A DNA stretch of 64,000 nucleotides from Gonapodya sp. JEL0774. Taxonomy: Eukaryota; Monoblepharomycota; Monoblepharidomycetes; Monoblepharidales; Gonapodyaceae. Under the pieces are notes generated by a model that worked only from the letters and a program-made list of their open reading frames with translations, was not told the origin of the DNA and ran no database searches. Both the position numbers and the translations under genes were made by a program. Positions 43,754 to 56,100 of this stretch are shown here, piece by piece; within the stretch, counting starts at the first letter, position 1, and each line of letters begins with the position of its first letter. The DNA lies in the NCBI GenBank assembly GCA_027604505.1, contig JADIIX010000082.1, positions 1-64,000 on the forward strand, in the 5' to 3' direction.

Positions 43754-46700
43754 TCAATCTAATAATGACAAATGAGGGACACCCACCGGTCTGGGGCCCG
43801 GTTCCACCAAAACAGAAACGTTGTGGCTGCTGTCGACTGACCAAACACCCTCATTCCATTCCTTAACTCGGTCACCGTGGGCAATACGGAGCCAGCCGAT
43901 CCCACGGGAGACAAACAGAGAGTGTAGTATTTGGTGCGCGGTAGGTGGATCGATTGAAGATGTTGCCTGGAGAGGAGTTGACGGGTTAACATTGCAGTAG
44001 GACCGGCTACGAAAGAACAATGAGCTCACTTCGTCCATAAACACAAAACCTGCATTTCGCTTTCCTGACGGTTCTGCCAGCTCTTCCTCATCCACTTCCA
44101 TCAACGCATCCAGATCTTCAATCGTTCCATAGACCCCAGAAGCCTTCCTCTCCTCCCATGCAAGGCGCCATGCGGCCCTTGCCAAACACACCTTCTGCCT
44201 TTCTCCTGGAGACAAAATCCTCTCCCACTCCTCCACTGTAAGTATCGTGTCGGCTCCATGACAGCGTTCGATAAGGTCGGGCATGGCGGCTGACCGGAGC
44301 AGCGCTAACAGAGCAGGGTCGGAAATGAGTTGCCGGTCAACAGAAGATGTCCGGAGAGGGTAAGTTATTTGGTCTCGAAGAGAGCACTGAGATATGTAAG
44401 GCTGTTGTGGTAGGAAAATGACGGGTACTGGTGGGTCTCGCGAAAGGGAAGCAGAGTCACTCGGGGGTGTGCTGATGGTGAGAGTGGATGGGGATCCCTT
44501 AGCCATGAAAGTGATCGCGCCATCCAAACCAACTTTTCCATTCAGGCTTCCCGAAATTACTATTTCTCCCTCCATGGGTTTCCAAAGTCCACGTATAGTT
44601 CTAAGAAGGGATGTCTTGCCGGCACCATTCTTGCCGGTGAGAAGAACTCTATCCTTGACGTTGAGCTTTAGGCTTATCCCTTGGAGAAGCGTCCGGGGTG
44701 GTTCTGTGGGAGTGGCCACCGTGAGACCAGACAAAACAACGAGTGGAACGGGAGGTGGAGTTGGAGGGTGCGCAGTCGCAATGGCGTCGCTCATATCGTC
44801 TGAAGTATGCGAAGATGCTTGACCCGGCCATGCCCTCCTTCGCTCGTCTTCTGAGGAAAGGCCAACGCGGGTGATGCGAGCACGATACCTGCTGGGGCTT
44901 TCCGGTGGGTGATCTGGCGCCTCAAGTTTCGTCAGCTGCTCTGACAAACCCTTGAAGGGACTCTCTTGCAACGATCCACTGTATGAGCCGGTTTGCGGCA
45001 TTCGAAGTTGTGCGAGAGGGCCAAACGCTTCGTTTGGGGGAGATCGTGAAGGAGAACCCCTTTGAATGCGGGGAAGGCGGGGACGTTGGTTAGGCGTCTG
45101 CCTCTTCGAGACAGCCCGGACGATTTGAACGCTTCGCAAGGAGGGTTTGCCAGATTCCTCCGGTCCCGAAGTGACGGACAAAGCCCCTTCTGAGTCTGTC
45201 TTTTGGTGTCCCTGACGGGGGTTAGATGTGCCGGCCCTAAAAGAACTGCGTCTAGGCCTCCGTGGCTCTATCGGAGATTCCAACTGGTCTGTCACCTCAG
45301 GAGCACTGTCATCAATAGAGTGACGCCGGGACTCAGGGTTGTCGACTTGAATCAAGACCGAGTCGGGACGTCGCTGCGAGAAATCATCAGAGCGTCTGGT
45401 GGCCCTGGAGACGGAGGTCGAGAACCCATTCGAAGGGAGATTATTTGCTACTGATGAACGAAAAGCCGCTCGCGTCGATGGAGTTTGTGGTGCGGAATGC
45501 TGGGAAACGATCCAGATACATGTAAATACACAACAAACCACCAGCAGAGTAGTCTTCATATGAACTTACAGCTGAAGGCCCTTGTGAGACCGGGTTTACA
45601 CCTTTGCCAGGTGACTCTTCGCCGGATTGACCGCTGCCTGGTCTGTCAAAGGACCCTGCACCTTTCTCAGTCTGAGTTTGACAAACTTCCATCATGTGTC
45701 CGATACGGGAAACGAAGCCGGCTACATCAGAGATTTGCTCGGCCATTGTGATGATTTGGGTGAACTTGAAAACCTTCATGCGGGTTGGGTAGAACAAATT
45801 TTCTCTCTGTAAGCAACGGAGACGGAGCCAACATGGGCAGGAGCTCTCTAATGAACTCACCAAATACATGCACACGTAGGAATTCAAGCTGATGAGCCCA
45901 GACAGCTCCCCTGCAGGTACGTCATCATATGCACCAGCAAAGATGGGCACAGCAACGGTCACATATGTCAACACCGATCCCAGATACCCAACGAACTCCG
46001 TGCCAATTTTCAGAGCGGAATCCCTGTCCAGAACCATTCTCTGCCAGGCAAGAAGTGCATCCAACGAACGCGCAAGATGATGCCTTTCTGTTGACTCTCC
46101 ACCTAAAACGGCGATAGATTCTGCATTGGTACGGACATGTGTATGAAGGAAACGATAATCGCCTTCTAACTGTTGTTTGCGGTAAATGAGCGGTACGAGT
46201 GGGGCGAGGAGATATCTGACGGCGACAGAAGAGACGATGAAGTACGAGTATATGGCAGTGGGTCCGATTAGACCAGAGACAGCATAGGTACGATAAGTGT
46301 AATACTGGAAATCAATCAGAAACGAATTGGTGAAACAATTTCGATATTCTCGTGGGCAAATGACAGAGCCACTTACTGCCACTGTCAACGGTGTAATTAT
46401 AAGCGCCTCCAAAACCTGTCGCAACATTTCCATGAGACCGTCGACATCTTGTGTTATCCGTTGCTCTGGGTTATCAATACGGCCGCTGTTGGGGTTTGAA
46501 TGGTCAACTCCATCAGTCGGATCCTGGACAGCATCGTCGCTAGCTCCGAGCCCACGAGTTATGCGGTAGAGATTCTTTTCAGATACATAGAGGTCGGTGA
46601 GAGAGGTTGACAGAATCCGCCTTCCGCGAAGAGCAAAGTAACCTCCAACCCATCGGACCATGGCTTTTAGAAGTGCGATTGCAAGGTACAAAAGAACAGC

Positions 46701-47589
46701 GTATACCGTTACTAATAGAAATCCAGCCCAGTCTCGGTTGTTGAGCACAACGTAGTATCTCGCAGTCGTTGTACCAGCAAAGTAGTAGGCAACCTCGGCG
46801 GCACATGAGACGAAGATGAGGGAGACATAAGCGAGAATAACGCGCCGATCTCGGAAAAGGAGGGAAACAATTGCGCCGAGGCGAGCCAGAAAGGTTCGGT
46901 CCAAAGCTGCGGTTCTCGAAGGTTTGGCACTGACAGCGTTATGTCTCGAATGTGAGATGTCCGTAGGTTCCCTACGCGAGGGGCGCTCTTCTGAAAGAGA
47001 GAGTTCTCCAGAGGTATGTCTAGATAGCCCGGGGCGACTGGAGTCGCGAAAACGATATTCCCCAGCACCGCCTACAAGAGTATTCGAGGATCCCCCCTGA
47101 GACACATGTGGATGTCGACCGACGCCGTGGCGATCTTCCATCGTGTTGGGGAACAGGACAGATGCTGATGGCTGCTCCACAGATGTACTCAGGTAATGGG
47201 GGAGCGAAGTGTCCCTACGAGCTGAAAGGGATGTTGACAGGTTCGACGACTGGGATGAAGTCCGCTTCGGCACAGGATGAGGCAACTGGAACTCAAATGG
47301 GAATCTGGAGCGTGAAGGCGGCGGCGCAGAATTGGGGCTGGACCCTTCAAAGCCAACGGCCGACGCCAGACAGACATCAAGAACAGACGCTGCTGACAGC
47401 TAAATAGAAGTTGCAACCTTCCGCGCACTCACCAGGGGGAGTTGTTTCGGATCCGGTAAATCGAAGGAGCCTGGAGCTCTCCGTGAGCTCGTCTTCGTCG
47501 TCGTCTGGGTCATCGGCAGGGTTTGCGAAAAGAGGTCCAAAATCATCCTCTTTCCCACCAAAACTTGTCGGAAGATTCCCAAAGTTCAT
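43754..47589 (-). CDS. ABCD4-like half ABC transporter (cobalamin exporter family)
   Basis: Six exons on the minus strand: 47433-47589, 46377-47344, 45861-46304, 45570-45773, 44030-45499, 43754-43966; 1151 residues against about 606 in human ABCD4. The ABC_membrane_2 domain shows NNRDWAGFLLVTVYAVLLYL, DNPEQRITQDVDGL, ITPLTVAYYTYRTYAVSGLI, KQQLEGDYRFLHTHVRTNAE, and QISDVAGFVSRIG, matching ABCD4 more closely than ABCD1-3. The NBD has Walker A LLTGKNGAGKTSLLRTIRGL, Q-loop FLPQQPYISQC, signature LSPGERQ, Walker B FVFMDEATSSIDPP and H-loop IAHGD. Long disordered inserts lie at the N-terminus and between the domains. An acidic dileucine (ESSRLL, near residue 40) would suit lysosome/vacuole sorting. 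Animal ABCD4 exports vitamin B12 from lysosomes; this function here is inferred from similarity. Confidence 0.92.
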
Positions 47590-48147
47590 ACTCTCAAGCG
47601 CCGATCCAGAATTGATGGTTCGTTTCGTCCGTCTGAGCTACGTTTTCTTGATCAAGAGGAAGCGAATCCCCACCCGTATTCGGCAGAAGACTCTAAAGAA
47701 CACTGTGATCCAATCCAAAACCTGGATCACTCGACGGTCCGTCGAGTTTTCTTAGAGAGTCCTGACCGTCAACCCGAAGGCAATTGTCACCAATATATAA
47801 AGCAAGCCGATTTTCCATGACACAAATGGCTCGCCTCCCCCTACTCAGTGTTGAATCCTCTCACAATAATACTCTCGATGTCGAGAAATCGATTTGACCA
47901 AAATTTATTCTTACAAAGGTCTGGCGATCCGATAACCCTCCGTTGCTGTCCACTCTAATACCCACACGCGACCGAAATTTGTTATCTACATAACTCCATT
48001 ACATGAAAGTGGAGGATTAGAACTGCTCGTTCCACGACAGATGTTGGTGCTGGTGCTCGAAAGAAAGAAAAGTTTCATGTACTACAATACGACAAGGGTG
48101 GAACCCAAACACAGTCAACGATGAAGGCATTCCATCGAGATGCTCTC
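47590..48147. other. Intergenic upstream of the ABCD4-like gene
   Basis: About 0.55 kb with the palindrome noted at 47729-47747. No gene was seen. Confidence 0.4.
47729..47747. repeat. Perfect 19-bp palindrome
   Basis: ACTCGACGG-T-CCGTCGAGT is a 9+1+9 inverted repeat about 140 bp upstream of the ABCD4-like ATG. It could be a dimeric transcription-factor site or a small hairpin; nothing shows which. Confidence 0.6.
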
Positions 48148-49733
48148 TCAAGATATTCTCAGATCGGGACTTCGATCACTTGACGCATAGTCAGGCGGCC
48201 ATTCATGTGTTTGGCTCAATGAAGCATATTGATGGTCTGATCCTCTTGATCTCGGACCCAGCGAGTTGGTTAGTGGAGGGACGTAACCTGAAGTGTGTCC
48301 CGGTGGTACCTGCTCAATCCACGGAAGACGGTGAGGATGCGTGGAAGGAACTTGAGCGACATTTTGGAGATGATCAGTGGGTACTGCGTGAAAATGAGGC
48401 CAATCTGCGCGCATGTCCACAGGTGTGGGCCAGCGGAGAGGGAGTGCGGAAGTGTTTGAAACCATGGGGGGAAAGGTGCTCGCAGAGGGAAGGCGAATCG
48501 GGGCCTCAGGCGACTGATCTGCGAAGTTCGCCGGGATTGTGCTTCGACGAAGAGGTGGAGGAACGCTTGCCGGACTGCACTCACGATCGTTCTCGAGAAT
48601 CCCGGAATAATGAGCATCTGTAGCAGTTGTCACTGAAGGGTTGTTGGGAGGATGAGCAAGGGGAGGGTACTGCGCTAAAAACGAGGAGGTACTTATGGCA
48701 GATGAAAGTGACATTTGATGGCTAGAATCACAGACGTACGTTCAATCCATCCAGAAGGATACATCGAGGTGTCTATTTTGTATGACGAATGGCATTGTGT
48801 TGTTGGATCGTTTGTAAACTGAGTTGGTAGGAAACTGGCGCTATCATGTCTTCGCACGAGAACACAATCATTTGAGGGAGTCCTGCCACCATGAGGGTAG
48901 GGCGTGAATCGTTCTGGGTTCTGTGTCCCCAATGAACCTATGCAACAACCAGGAAGTTGGCCAGAACAGCACTGGGAGCGCTCTCAGAATACAAACGTAC
49001 CTGTCCCACTGGAATCAGAGTGCTCCCGAACAGCATGCGTGCCCCCATGCTCGTAGTTCGTTGCGCCTACTTTCGGAATGTCTGGAATATTTTTGCTATC
49101 CACTGCCGTCCTTCGTCCGTTACCCTGCAAAGCGGGAGACATTTCCTGCGCCATGTAAGTAGAGCGTTCCGTGGCCATTTTGGCTTTCGTGTTTGCGGCG
49201 GAAGGGTGTATGCTAGATGAGAGATGACGCGCCAAATTGTCTGATACCAGGGAGGGAAGGAAATTTTGTCCAGTGAACAGGTGATTCGAGTGCACTGGTG
49301 AGCGACTTGAAGGGTCACCGGCAGTGGACAGCGTATCTGAACTCACCGTATCGGTGAAATGACTTTCTGCATACATAGCAAACAAATTCTTTGATTCCTT
49401 GGTGTATTTTGTAGTGCCTGTGACAGCAGGGAGACGGTAACCGAAAGACTCATTCAGTGGTGGCCACAACAGGTACCGGGCAGAGGGCAAACGAAGGCTT
49501 CCAACTCCATCAATGATGCACCCAACTTAGGTGGTTCCAGCATTCAAATCAATACGGAATTCCCGAGGTTTGAGTTCACCATCAGCGGAATTCGACGTCC
49601 ATCCGTTCGAGCCCTGACGGCGGTTACATACGGACCTCCGCAGATGGGAACCGCGCGAAAACGAAAGCGTGCAATCCGGGCAAGTGTGGCGACCTTTTAA
49701 GACTCGATCATCGGTGCCGCTCTTCGCAGACAT
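48148..49733 (-). CDS. Uncertain gene: zinc-finger-like start and disordered exons
   Basis: Three long open stretches on the minus strand (49733 to about 49530, 49490-48984, 48714-48148) may be exons of one gene. The first has a C2H2-like half finger (HTCPDCTLSFSRGSHLRR); the expected histidines do not follow in frame and may lie in a spliced exon. The other two are Ser/Pro/His-rich and featureless. The junctions could not be solved, so this may be two genes or partly non-coding. If real, a nuclear DNA-binding protein is the simplest guess. Confidence 0.3.
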
Positions 49734-50299
49734 CAAGTGTCACGCTAACAGAGCGTCTTCAAACGGGGTAAGCTGTCAGTCTGGGAGGTATTCGGGTTCT
49801 TTCCGCCTGCTGTCAGCCGTGGAAACTTTCTTCGTTCTTTGCTTTTGCGGCTTCGGCGTTCTGCCTCTGCCTTAGGGACACTTTGGGATACACTGAGGGG
49901 CAAGGCCTGCTAATGAGGTACGCGCATCTAAAATTATAACTCGAAACGTTTGGCTACTGGATCCTCTAGAAACTCTAAAAGACTTCTGCGGGTATCTGTG
50001 TTTTAGTGCCTTCGCAGCTCCTTGTTTTGCTTTGCAAAGCGATTTTTGGAGGATATCAGGCGACCTTTGTCTCCCACGGAAGTCTGATCCACTTTATGCG
50101 GTTCAACCCATTTGCTTCCGCTCTTCGATTATATCCTTCAAGGAAGCGCGCTTATAAGAGTAAATATGTCTTTCTTATTGTGATACGGGGATGTTTTGAA
50201 ACTATTCGAAAAAAATTGTAGAGATCCCCGCGGGCCCCATGAGTTCACAGTCTCCGGTAAGAAAGTCGCGTCTTCCTTCCATGTTCGAGAGATCATCAC
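49734..50299. other. Intergenic, no supported gene
   Basis: About 0.57 kb without recognisable coding or RNA features. Confidence 0.4.
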
Positions 50300-52372
50300 T
50301 CACGGCGCCTTTGGCGCCTGAACAACGACTGGTCCCAAAGAAGCACTGGAACCTCGACCTATGGTAGATGGCAAGGCGGAACCGCTCGCGGAACGGCTAC
50401 CGAGGAGCTTCTGTCTAGAGGAATCTTGGTTGGACGTCCCAGACTCGGAGCTCGATGACGCTGTATCTTTTTGTAGTGTAGGCCCAGTCCCACGTGCCTC
50501 TTCGGTCGTCGCTGTTGCTGATTCCATCTGTCCTTCTTCCACGGGTTCAAAGTTCGTGTTCTCTGGTCCTGCCATATTCCCCTTCTCAATATCACATGCC
50601 CAAAGAGCGGCGCCGACAGAGTTTGTGAGCACAAAAATTGATTGTGCCACGGGAATCATTTCCAGGAGCATACACGCGAACCCAAACTGAGAGTATTCGG
50701 CTCGTCGGTCAGGGTGATGTGTATACTTCCACGTACGTTCGAGATCAAGATGTTTGATGTCCACAAGGTAGTGAACGTGTCGCTCGGTCGCAAAATTGGA
50801 AGAATTGAGGTATGCGTACAACACGGTTCCGAGTACGGGGAGGATATTGAGAGGAACACTGATGGCGAGACCAAGAAGACTGGCAAAAATAGTTTTGGAC
50901 GAATTTTTAAGCACAGATTGCAGCGGCATATGCCGGCGGTATTGATCAATGACGAATAACGCAGTGTGGCAGAGAAAGGTGGCACGAAAAATAAAGAATA
51001 TACACAATAGCTTAAGGGTCCGTACCGTATCAAAAGTGCGAGCTTTTCTTCTCACCGAGTGATATTAAACAGGATGCTTATGGGAAAAGATGGCGTGCTG
51101 CGAGAAAGGTTGCAAGAGTAGATCGATATGATGGTGAACCAGCACTTTGATCTATCATCTACAAACAAAACGGCACCCACAATACCAGCCAGCCCCGTTT
51201 TTGCTTAACCAGATGACCATATCCTTCTAGCTTGAGCACTTTGTCGAATATCGACATCTCAAAGCCGCCGAACAGAAACATGGAACAGATAAGGAAGCCG
51301 AGAAACACCATCTACGGAAGATGGGAAGGACATGTGAATGGCAGCATGAGCCGAGTGAAGGCTTTAAAAGGCAAACAGTACGATGAACAAACATAATCCT
51401 CACCAAAAAGGTCACGATGACGGCAACAATCCACGCTGCCCAAGCTGGGCATCCGGCCGCCGCGATCGCCCGCGCCATGGGAGGCATCACGGCGGCGAAG
51501 AGCACGATCGTCCAAGCGAGGGAAAAGATGAGGGTGCAGCAAAGCGAGGAGAGGATGAGAAACCACAGGGATGGATCTGTCGTGGGAGTGTGTCAGGTGA
51601 GACGACGTGTTGAATGCAATTTTTCCGTGGCGCTACGATCGGTGAGAAGGTTCGTTGATCCGTGTCTTCCCTTTCAGTTATTCACTTTCTTCATCCATCC
51701 GGAACTTCATATTCTCTCCCCATAATCTAGGGGTTTAATCATCGCTGTCTCTCACATAAAAACGTGTACACCAGCGATGATTTGGCGCTGGCCGTGGTCG
51801 CTGAACATGGACTGAATACTCACGGGCGATCGTATATGCAAGACCCATAAGCGGATAGTGGGCAGTTTTTCCTCGCGAAAATGTTTTCTTAAAATTTCGT
51901 GCCTCTGCTGGAATAGTTTCTGGGAGCGCTTGCACCTTGGCTGTGTGGAAGTGAGGATGGATGGTGTCGAGTTAGCGGGACAATGGTTCAATGAATAGTG
52001 CGCGAGATAGGAAGGGAGATGTAAGGCTTAGTTTCCAGAATCAGCAGTGCTCAAAAAGTTTAAACCATTCTTTGAGTGATCCAAATCCGTCATCATTATG
52101 ACGCGGGAGGTGAAGACAACGACCAACAACAATCTTCTCTCTTATTCTACATCTCAGGAGCCCAAAAGTCTCATTGCTCCAAACCTTAGATTTGAGTAAG
52201 ACCAAGCGGTCCAGTCGCAAGGGATTCTTCTCTCCTTCATTCTCGCCACTAAACATGCAGCGGAACACTCACCCCACGTATCCGGAGCGTTCCACGGATT
52301 TAAGGCATCAGTAACGAGTCCCTGCGGATAATTAACGACACTTTCACCCGGAGCGAAGTAACGTTCCGCCAT
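50300..52372 (-). CDS. RRT8/EI24-like multi-pass membrane protein
   Basis: Six exons on the minus strand: 52273-52372, 51824-51940, 51404-51576, 51181-51311, 51056-51097, 50300-50879; all junctions keep phase, 380 residues. Landmarks of the fungal RRT8/LDS family (EI24-related) are seen: YPLMGLAYTIA, membrane helix FLILSSLCCTLIFSLAW, VMPPMARAIAAAGCPAWAAW, VFLGFLICSMFLFGGFEMSI, GLAISVPLNILPVLGTVLYA, DRRAEYSQFGFACMLLEMIP and LTNSVGAALWACDIE. Yeast relatives act in spore-wall layers and lipid droplets; in this organism the role is unknown. The last 80 residues are Ser/Gly/Ala-rich and cytoplasmic-looking. The small 42-nt exon was found by phase and composition and is the weakest part. Confidence 0.82.
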
Positions 52373-53117
52373 CGGCAACAGGAAGTCTGAAATTGGTTAT
52401 GGTGAAACTCCGAGCTTAGTTGGATGGCTTCCTGTACAGTTTTCACCTAACAATCAAACCCATCAAAAAAAATGCTATTCAATATTCTGGTATTCTCAGT
52501 ACAAAGACAGTTCTTCACATTTACTGCAGCGCGTGGTCAGAAGTACCGCGAACGTAATCATTTTCTCATCCCCCAACCCAGTCCATTGGTAGTCTGGACG
52601 TTACAGGAACTATCACCGTTTGCAATTCAATTCTGGGAGTGCCGCATTCATCAATCCTTTTGTGGATGTGTCAGGGAGCTCCGCCACCCCTGCTTGGTCT
52701 TTGAGTATGCAAAACGGTTCAACCAACTTCGCCAAACAGGAAAATCCAGGAAAAATTTCAACAGTAGAACGGCATAAACAGAATTGGATGAGTAAGGGAT
52801 AGAGGACGAGCAATCGAGGAACAGGAGCTGGTGGCCCTCGGGCATTCACGGGATACAACACGGATATTCTTGCGCTTAAGATGTGAGTGTTGGAACTTAA
52901 AACAGCAGCGGGATTTGAACTGGAAACATCTTATCCGCCTTGACGTTGCAGTCCATTGGGTGTTGTTGTTTCGTCAGCTCCTCGTGGCTGTTGAGATTGG
53001 TGAAGACGGGAGATCCTTGAGTTCCTTGTTCGATTTTCACTCGGCAACACTCAAAAAGAACTCGAGTATCGTCAAATCTTCTCTCATTTCTCTGTTGGGT
53101 GAATCCCATTCGAAGTG
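52373..53117. other. Divergent intergenic region
   Basis: About 0.75 kb between the RRT8-like gene (-) and the large F-box gene (+). Small open frames without features; the tail before 53118 is probably 5' UTR. Confidence 0.45.
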
Positions 53118-56100
53118 ATGTCTCCTGTACCCACCGCTGGCGAGTCTGACTCCCGGACACTGTCTAGTGATTCCTCGACCAACACGAGGCCATTCAGACA
53201 CCCAAACCCTCACTTGCTCCGCGGTGGAAAGGAATTCAGTAGCTCTACTGGAAGCAAAGGCGCCACTGCAGCAGTGGCAGCAGAAACGGACCCGCTCACT
53301 ACTCTCCCCCCTACACCTCTTTTGCCTTCGCAATCGGAAACTCCACCTTCTCAATCACTAGACACATCTGAGTTTGCCGACTTCACATCATTTGTTTCTT
53401 ACACCGCCGCAAGCACTTCGCAAGTGGTGAATCCCCTGTCGCTCCCCAACCCATGGGAGTCGACTCCGTCATCTCGTAACGCTTCCTTTGAAGTGCCCAC
53501 AGCAGCTGTCTGGCCTGCCGTAACTAGTGTTGCTGGTGGAATAGGTGTCCACGGGGCAAAGGTGGAACTTAACGGTGTCACTGTCCCATTGGAATTCGCC
53601 CCAACAAACCCCTCGTCCGGCTTCTCGATTACAACATGGCCTGATATCAGTGGATTAGAAAACAGTGCGAGTACCTCGAATGCCGCCCAACTGAGTCTCG
53701 CTTCGGTCCTGCCGTTGCCCACACACCCACCTGGACCCCACACCCCATCATTGTCAACCCTAACGTCCTCGTCTTCGCTCCCCTTGCCCCTCGCTGGCCA
53801 TACTGCAAAAGACGGTCCTCAATCTCTCCTCACCTCGCCTCCCACCTTCTACATTCCCCCACGGCATTCCTCCCGTCGCAGTACCACAAGACCGGTCCCA
53901 ACAATCCCCCTTCCCCAACTTCCTCCCGACATACTCCTCCTCATCCTTTCGCACCTCCCACCACTCGCCTCTGCACGTCTTGCGCATTGTTCCAGAATCC
54001 TCTATGCGACCATCGCCACCGACGACGTGTTCTGGCGTGGAGTCTGCAGGAAGGTAAGGGGGGTGGGATCTGCCTTGGACCCATGGGAAGCAGGAAACGG
54101 TGGAAGCAGTGCGACCGACCCATGGTCTCCAATCTCCCGTCGCGCGAATTCTCTCTCGTTCGCAATGTCTCCGACATCAGTGTCCTCGGCTGCGCTCTCG
54201 TGGCAATCTCCCACTTCCAACACGGGCGCCTTGACCTCAATCTTCCCCGATCCCCCTCAGACTCCGCTCAATCCCTCCTACTTCCTCCTGTTGCTCCTGC
54301 GTATTCTCCTCCCCCATCCTCATCTTGGTCTTCACCTGTCTGATCGTCCAGTCACGGGTGACCTCGTGCTCGTCCGCCTGGTCATCACCCCAACCAATCC
54401 TTCTCTCCCACTTCCCACAGTCGCTAAACCCCGCGCACCAACGATCTGGGACGTACCGAGTATCGAATGTGTCAAAGTTGTGGTGGGGAACGGAGTGAAG
54501 GTACCTGTCGTGCAGGCCGGGCAGGTCATCTGTGGTGCAGATGGGCTCCCAATATTTGCCAGTCCCGGTGGTTTACTTTCCGACATGGGTACGGACGCGC
54601 TGGCGAATCCCTTTGCCGTAGGGATCACACCACAAGCAGGGCTGCTCCAGGCGGCCGCTTCTCCTGACAGCACAAGTAACCCCGCGCAAACACCCCCAGT
54701 CCCAGCTCTGCCGCCGCGCCACGTCCGCCCTGTGACCCTCAACCTCCTCCATCCGATAGTACGTTACGAGCCGCTATGGAGCATTAAATGGATTCCGGCC
54801 GGTGGTGTTGTCGCACTTCAGGACACCCCGTTACCCACCGCTCCGCCCCCGACCGAGGCGGCGGCAACCCAAATTAACTCGCCAGCCACCCCCACAGACG
54901 AACCGAGCCGAACTGCAGCCGATGTCCAACTCTGGTCTACTCGCAACAACGACGCAGGGAGACCTGATCCTTTATTGGGCGCGGTCACCACGTCCGGCCC
55001 ATTCAGCGTGTCTACTTCTTCACCTTATCAACCCCCGCGAGCCCTGTTTTCTGCACACGATGGGTCAGTGCGCATTTTGTGCAGACGACCTGCATGTCGT
55101 GTTCGGGCTGAGTCCGCAGTTGCAAGTATGCGGGCTGGAACTGCTGTCGCACAAGCCGAGGACTTATTGGGGGGCAACGTGCCCGATGGTCTTGGTGCAG
55201 CGTTGGTTGGTGGTGGAGCGAGTGGGCCAGGTTCTTTGAGGCGGACGGGAACGGGAGCTGGTGCAGATGCACAGCTATCGATCGATGCAGGACTGTGCGC
55301 GGAGATTGATGGATTTGCTGATTTGTTTGCGAGTGCGACTATGAGGAGAGGGGCTGGTACGTAAAATTTCGGGAGGCACCCAAAAAAATCACCCGACTGA
55401 TCACGCATCCATCCTAATTCTCCACCAGCTATCGATCTCTATAACCGTAACTATTGCGCCTCGACTCGCCATTTTGCGATACGATGCCCCCAGGGCTGCC
55501 ACGAGTACTCTGTCGACATTGCACCTCCACCTGTGCCAGTTGCTGTACCCGCCCCCGTGAGCGAGGATGGGAGCGAGGATGACGATGATAGTGAGGAGGA
55601 CGACGATGATGATGAGGATGAGGATGACGAGAGTGGGGATGGAGCAGGGCTGGAGCGGAGGGAGAGTAGGAACCAAAGGCCGGTGGATGGTGTGGAAGGT
55701 GGACGTGGGTTGTTCAGATGGTTTAGGCGAGGTCAAGGAAGCTCAGCGGCTCCTGATGCTGGAGGACAGACACAAGCACAGTCTCAGGTCACTTCGCCTC
55801 CAGCGGCACCCGCGCTCCCAATGGATGAGGTCCATCTCGCGCGGGAACGGCGATTCGGCGCACTAGGGACCTCCAATCCCACTCCGTCGACCCCGTCAAG
55901 TGGGAGGTCGACACCTTCCACCGCACCTTCCGCGCCCCCCGCGATCGCCATCTCCGGTTCGTTCACCCATGAGCCCCAGGTAGATGATGTCGATTATGGC
56001 ACCTCGAGGGATCCGAGGTTGCCAATGCACATCAGAGAGAAGTTGAGGGCTGAGGAGAGGGACAAGGAGAGGAAGAGAGGTTCGGAGACAAGTTCAGGGT

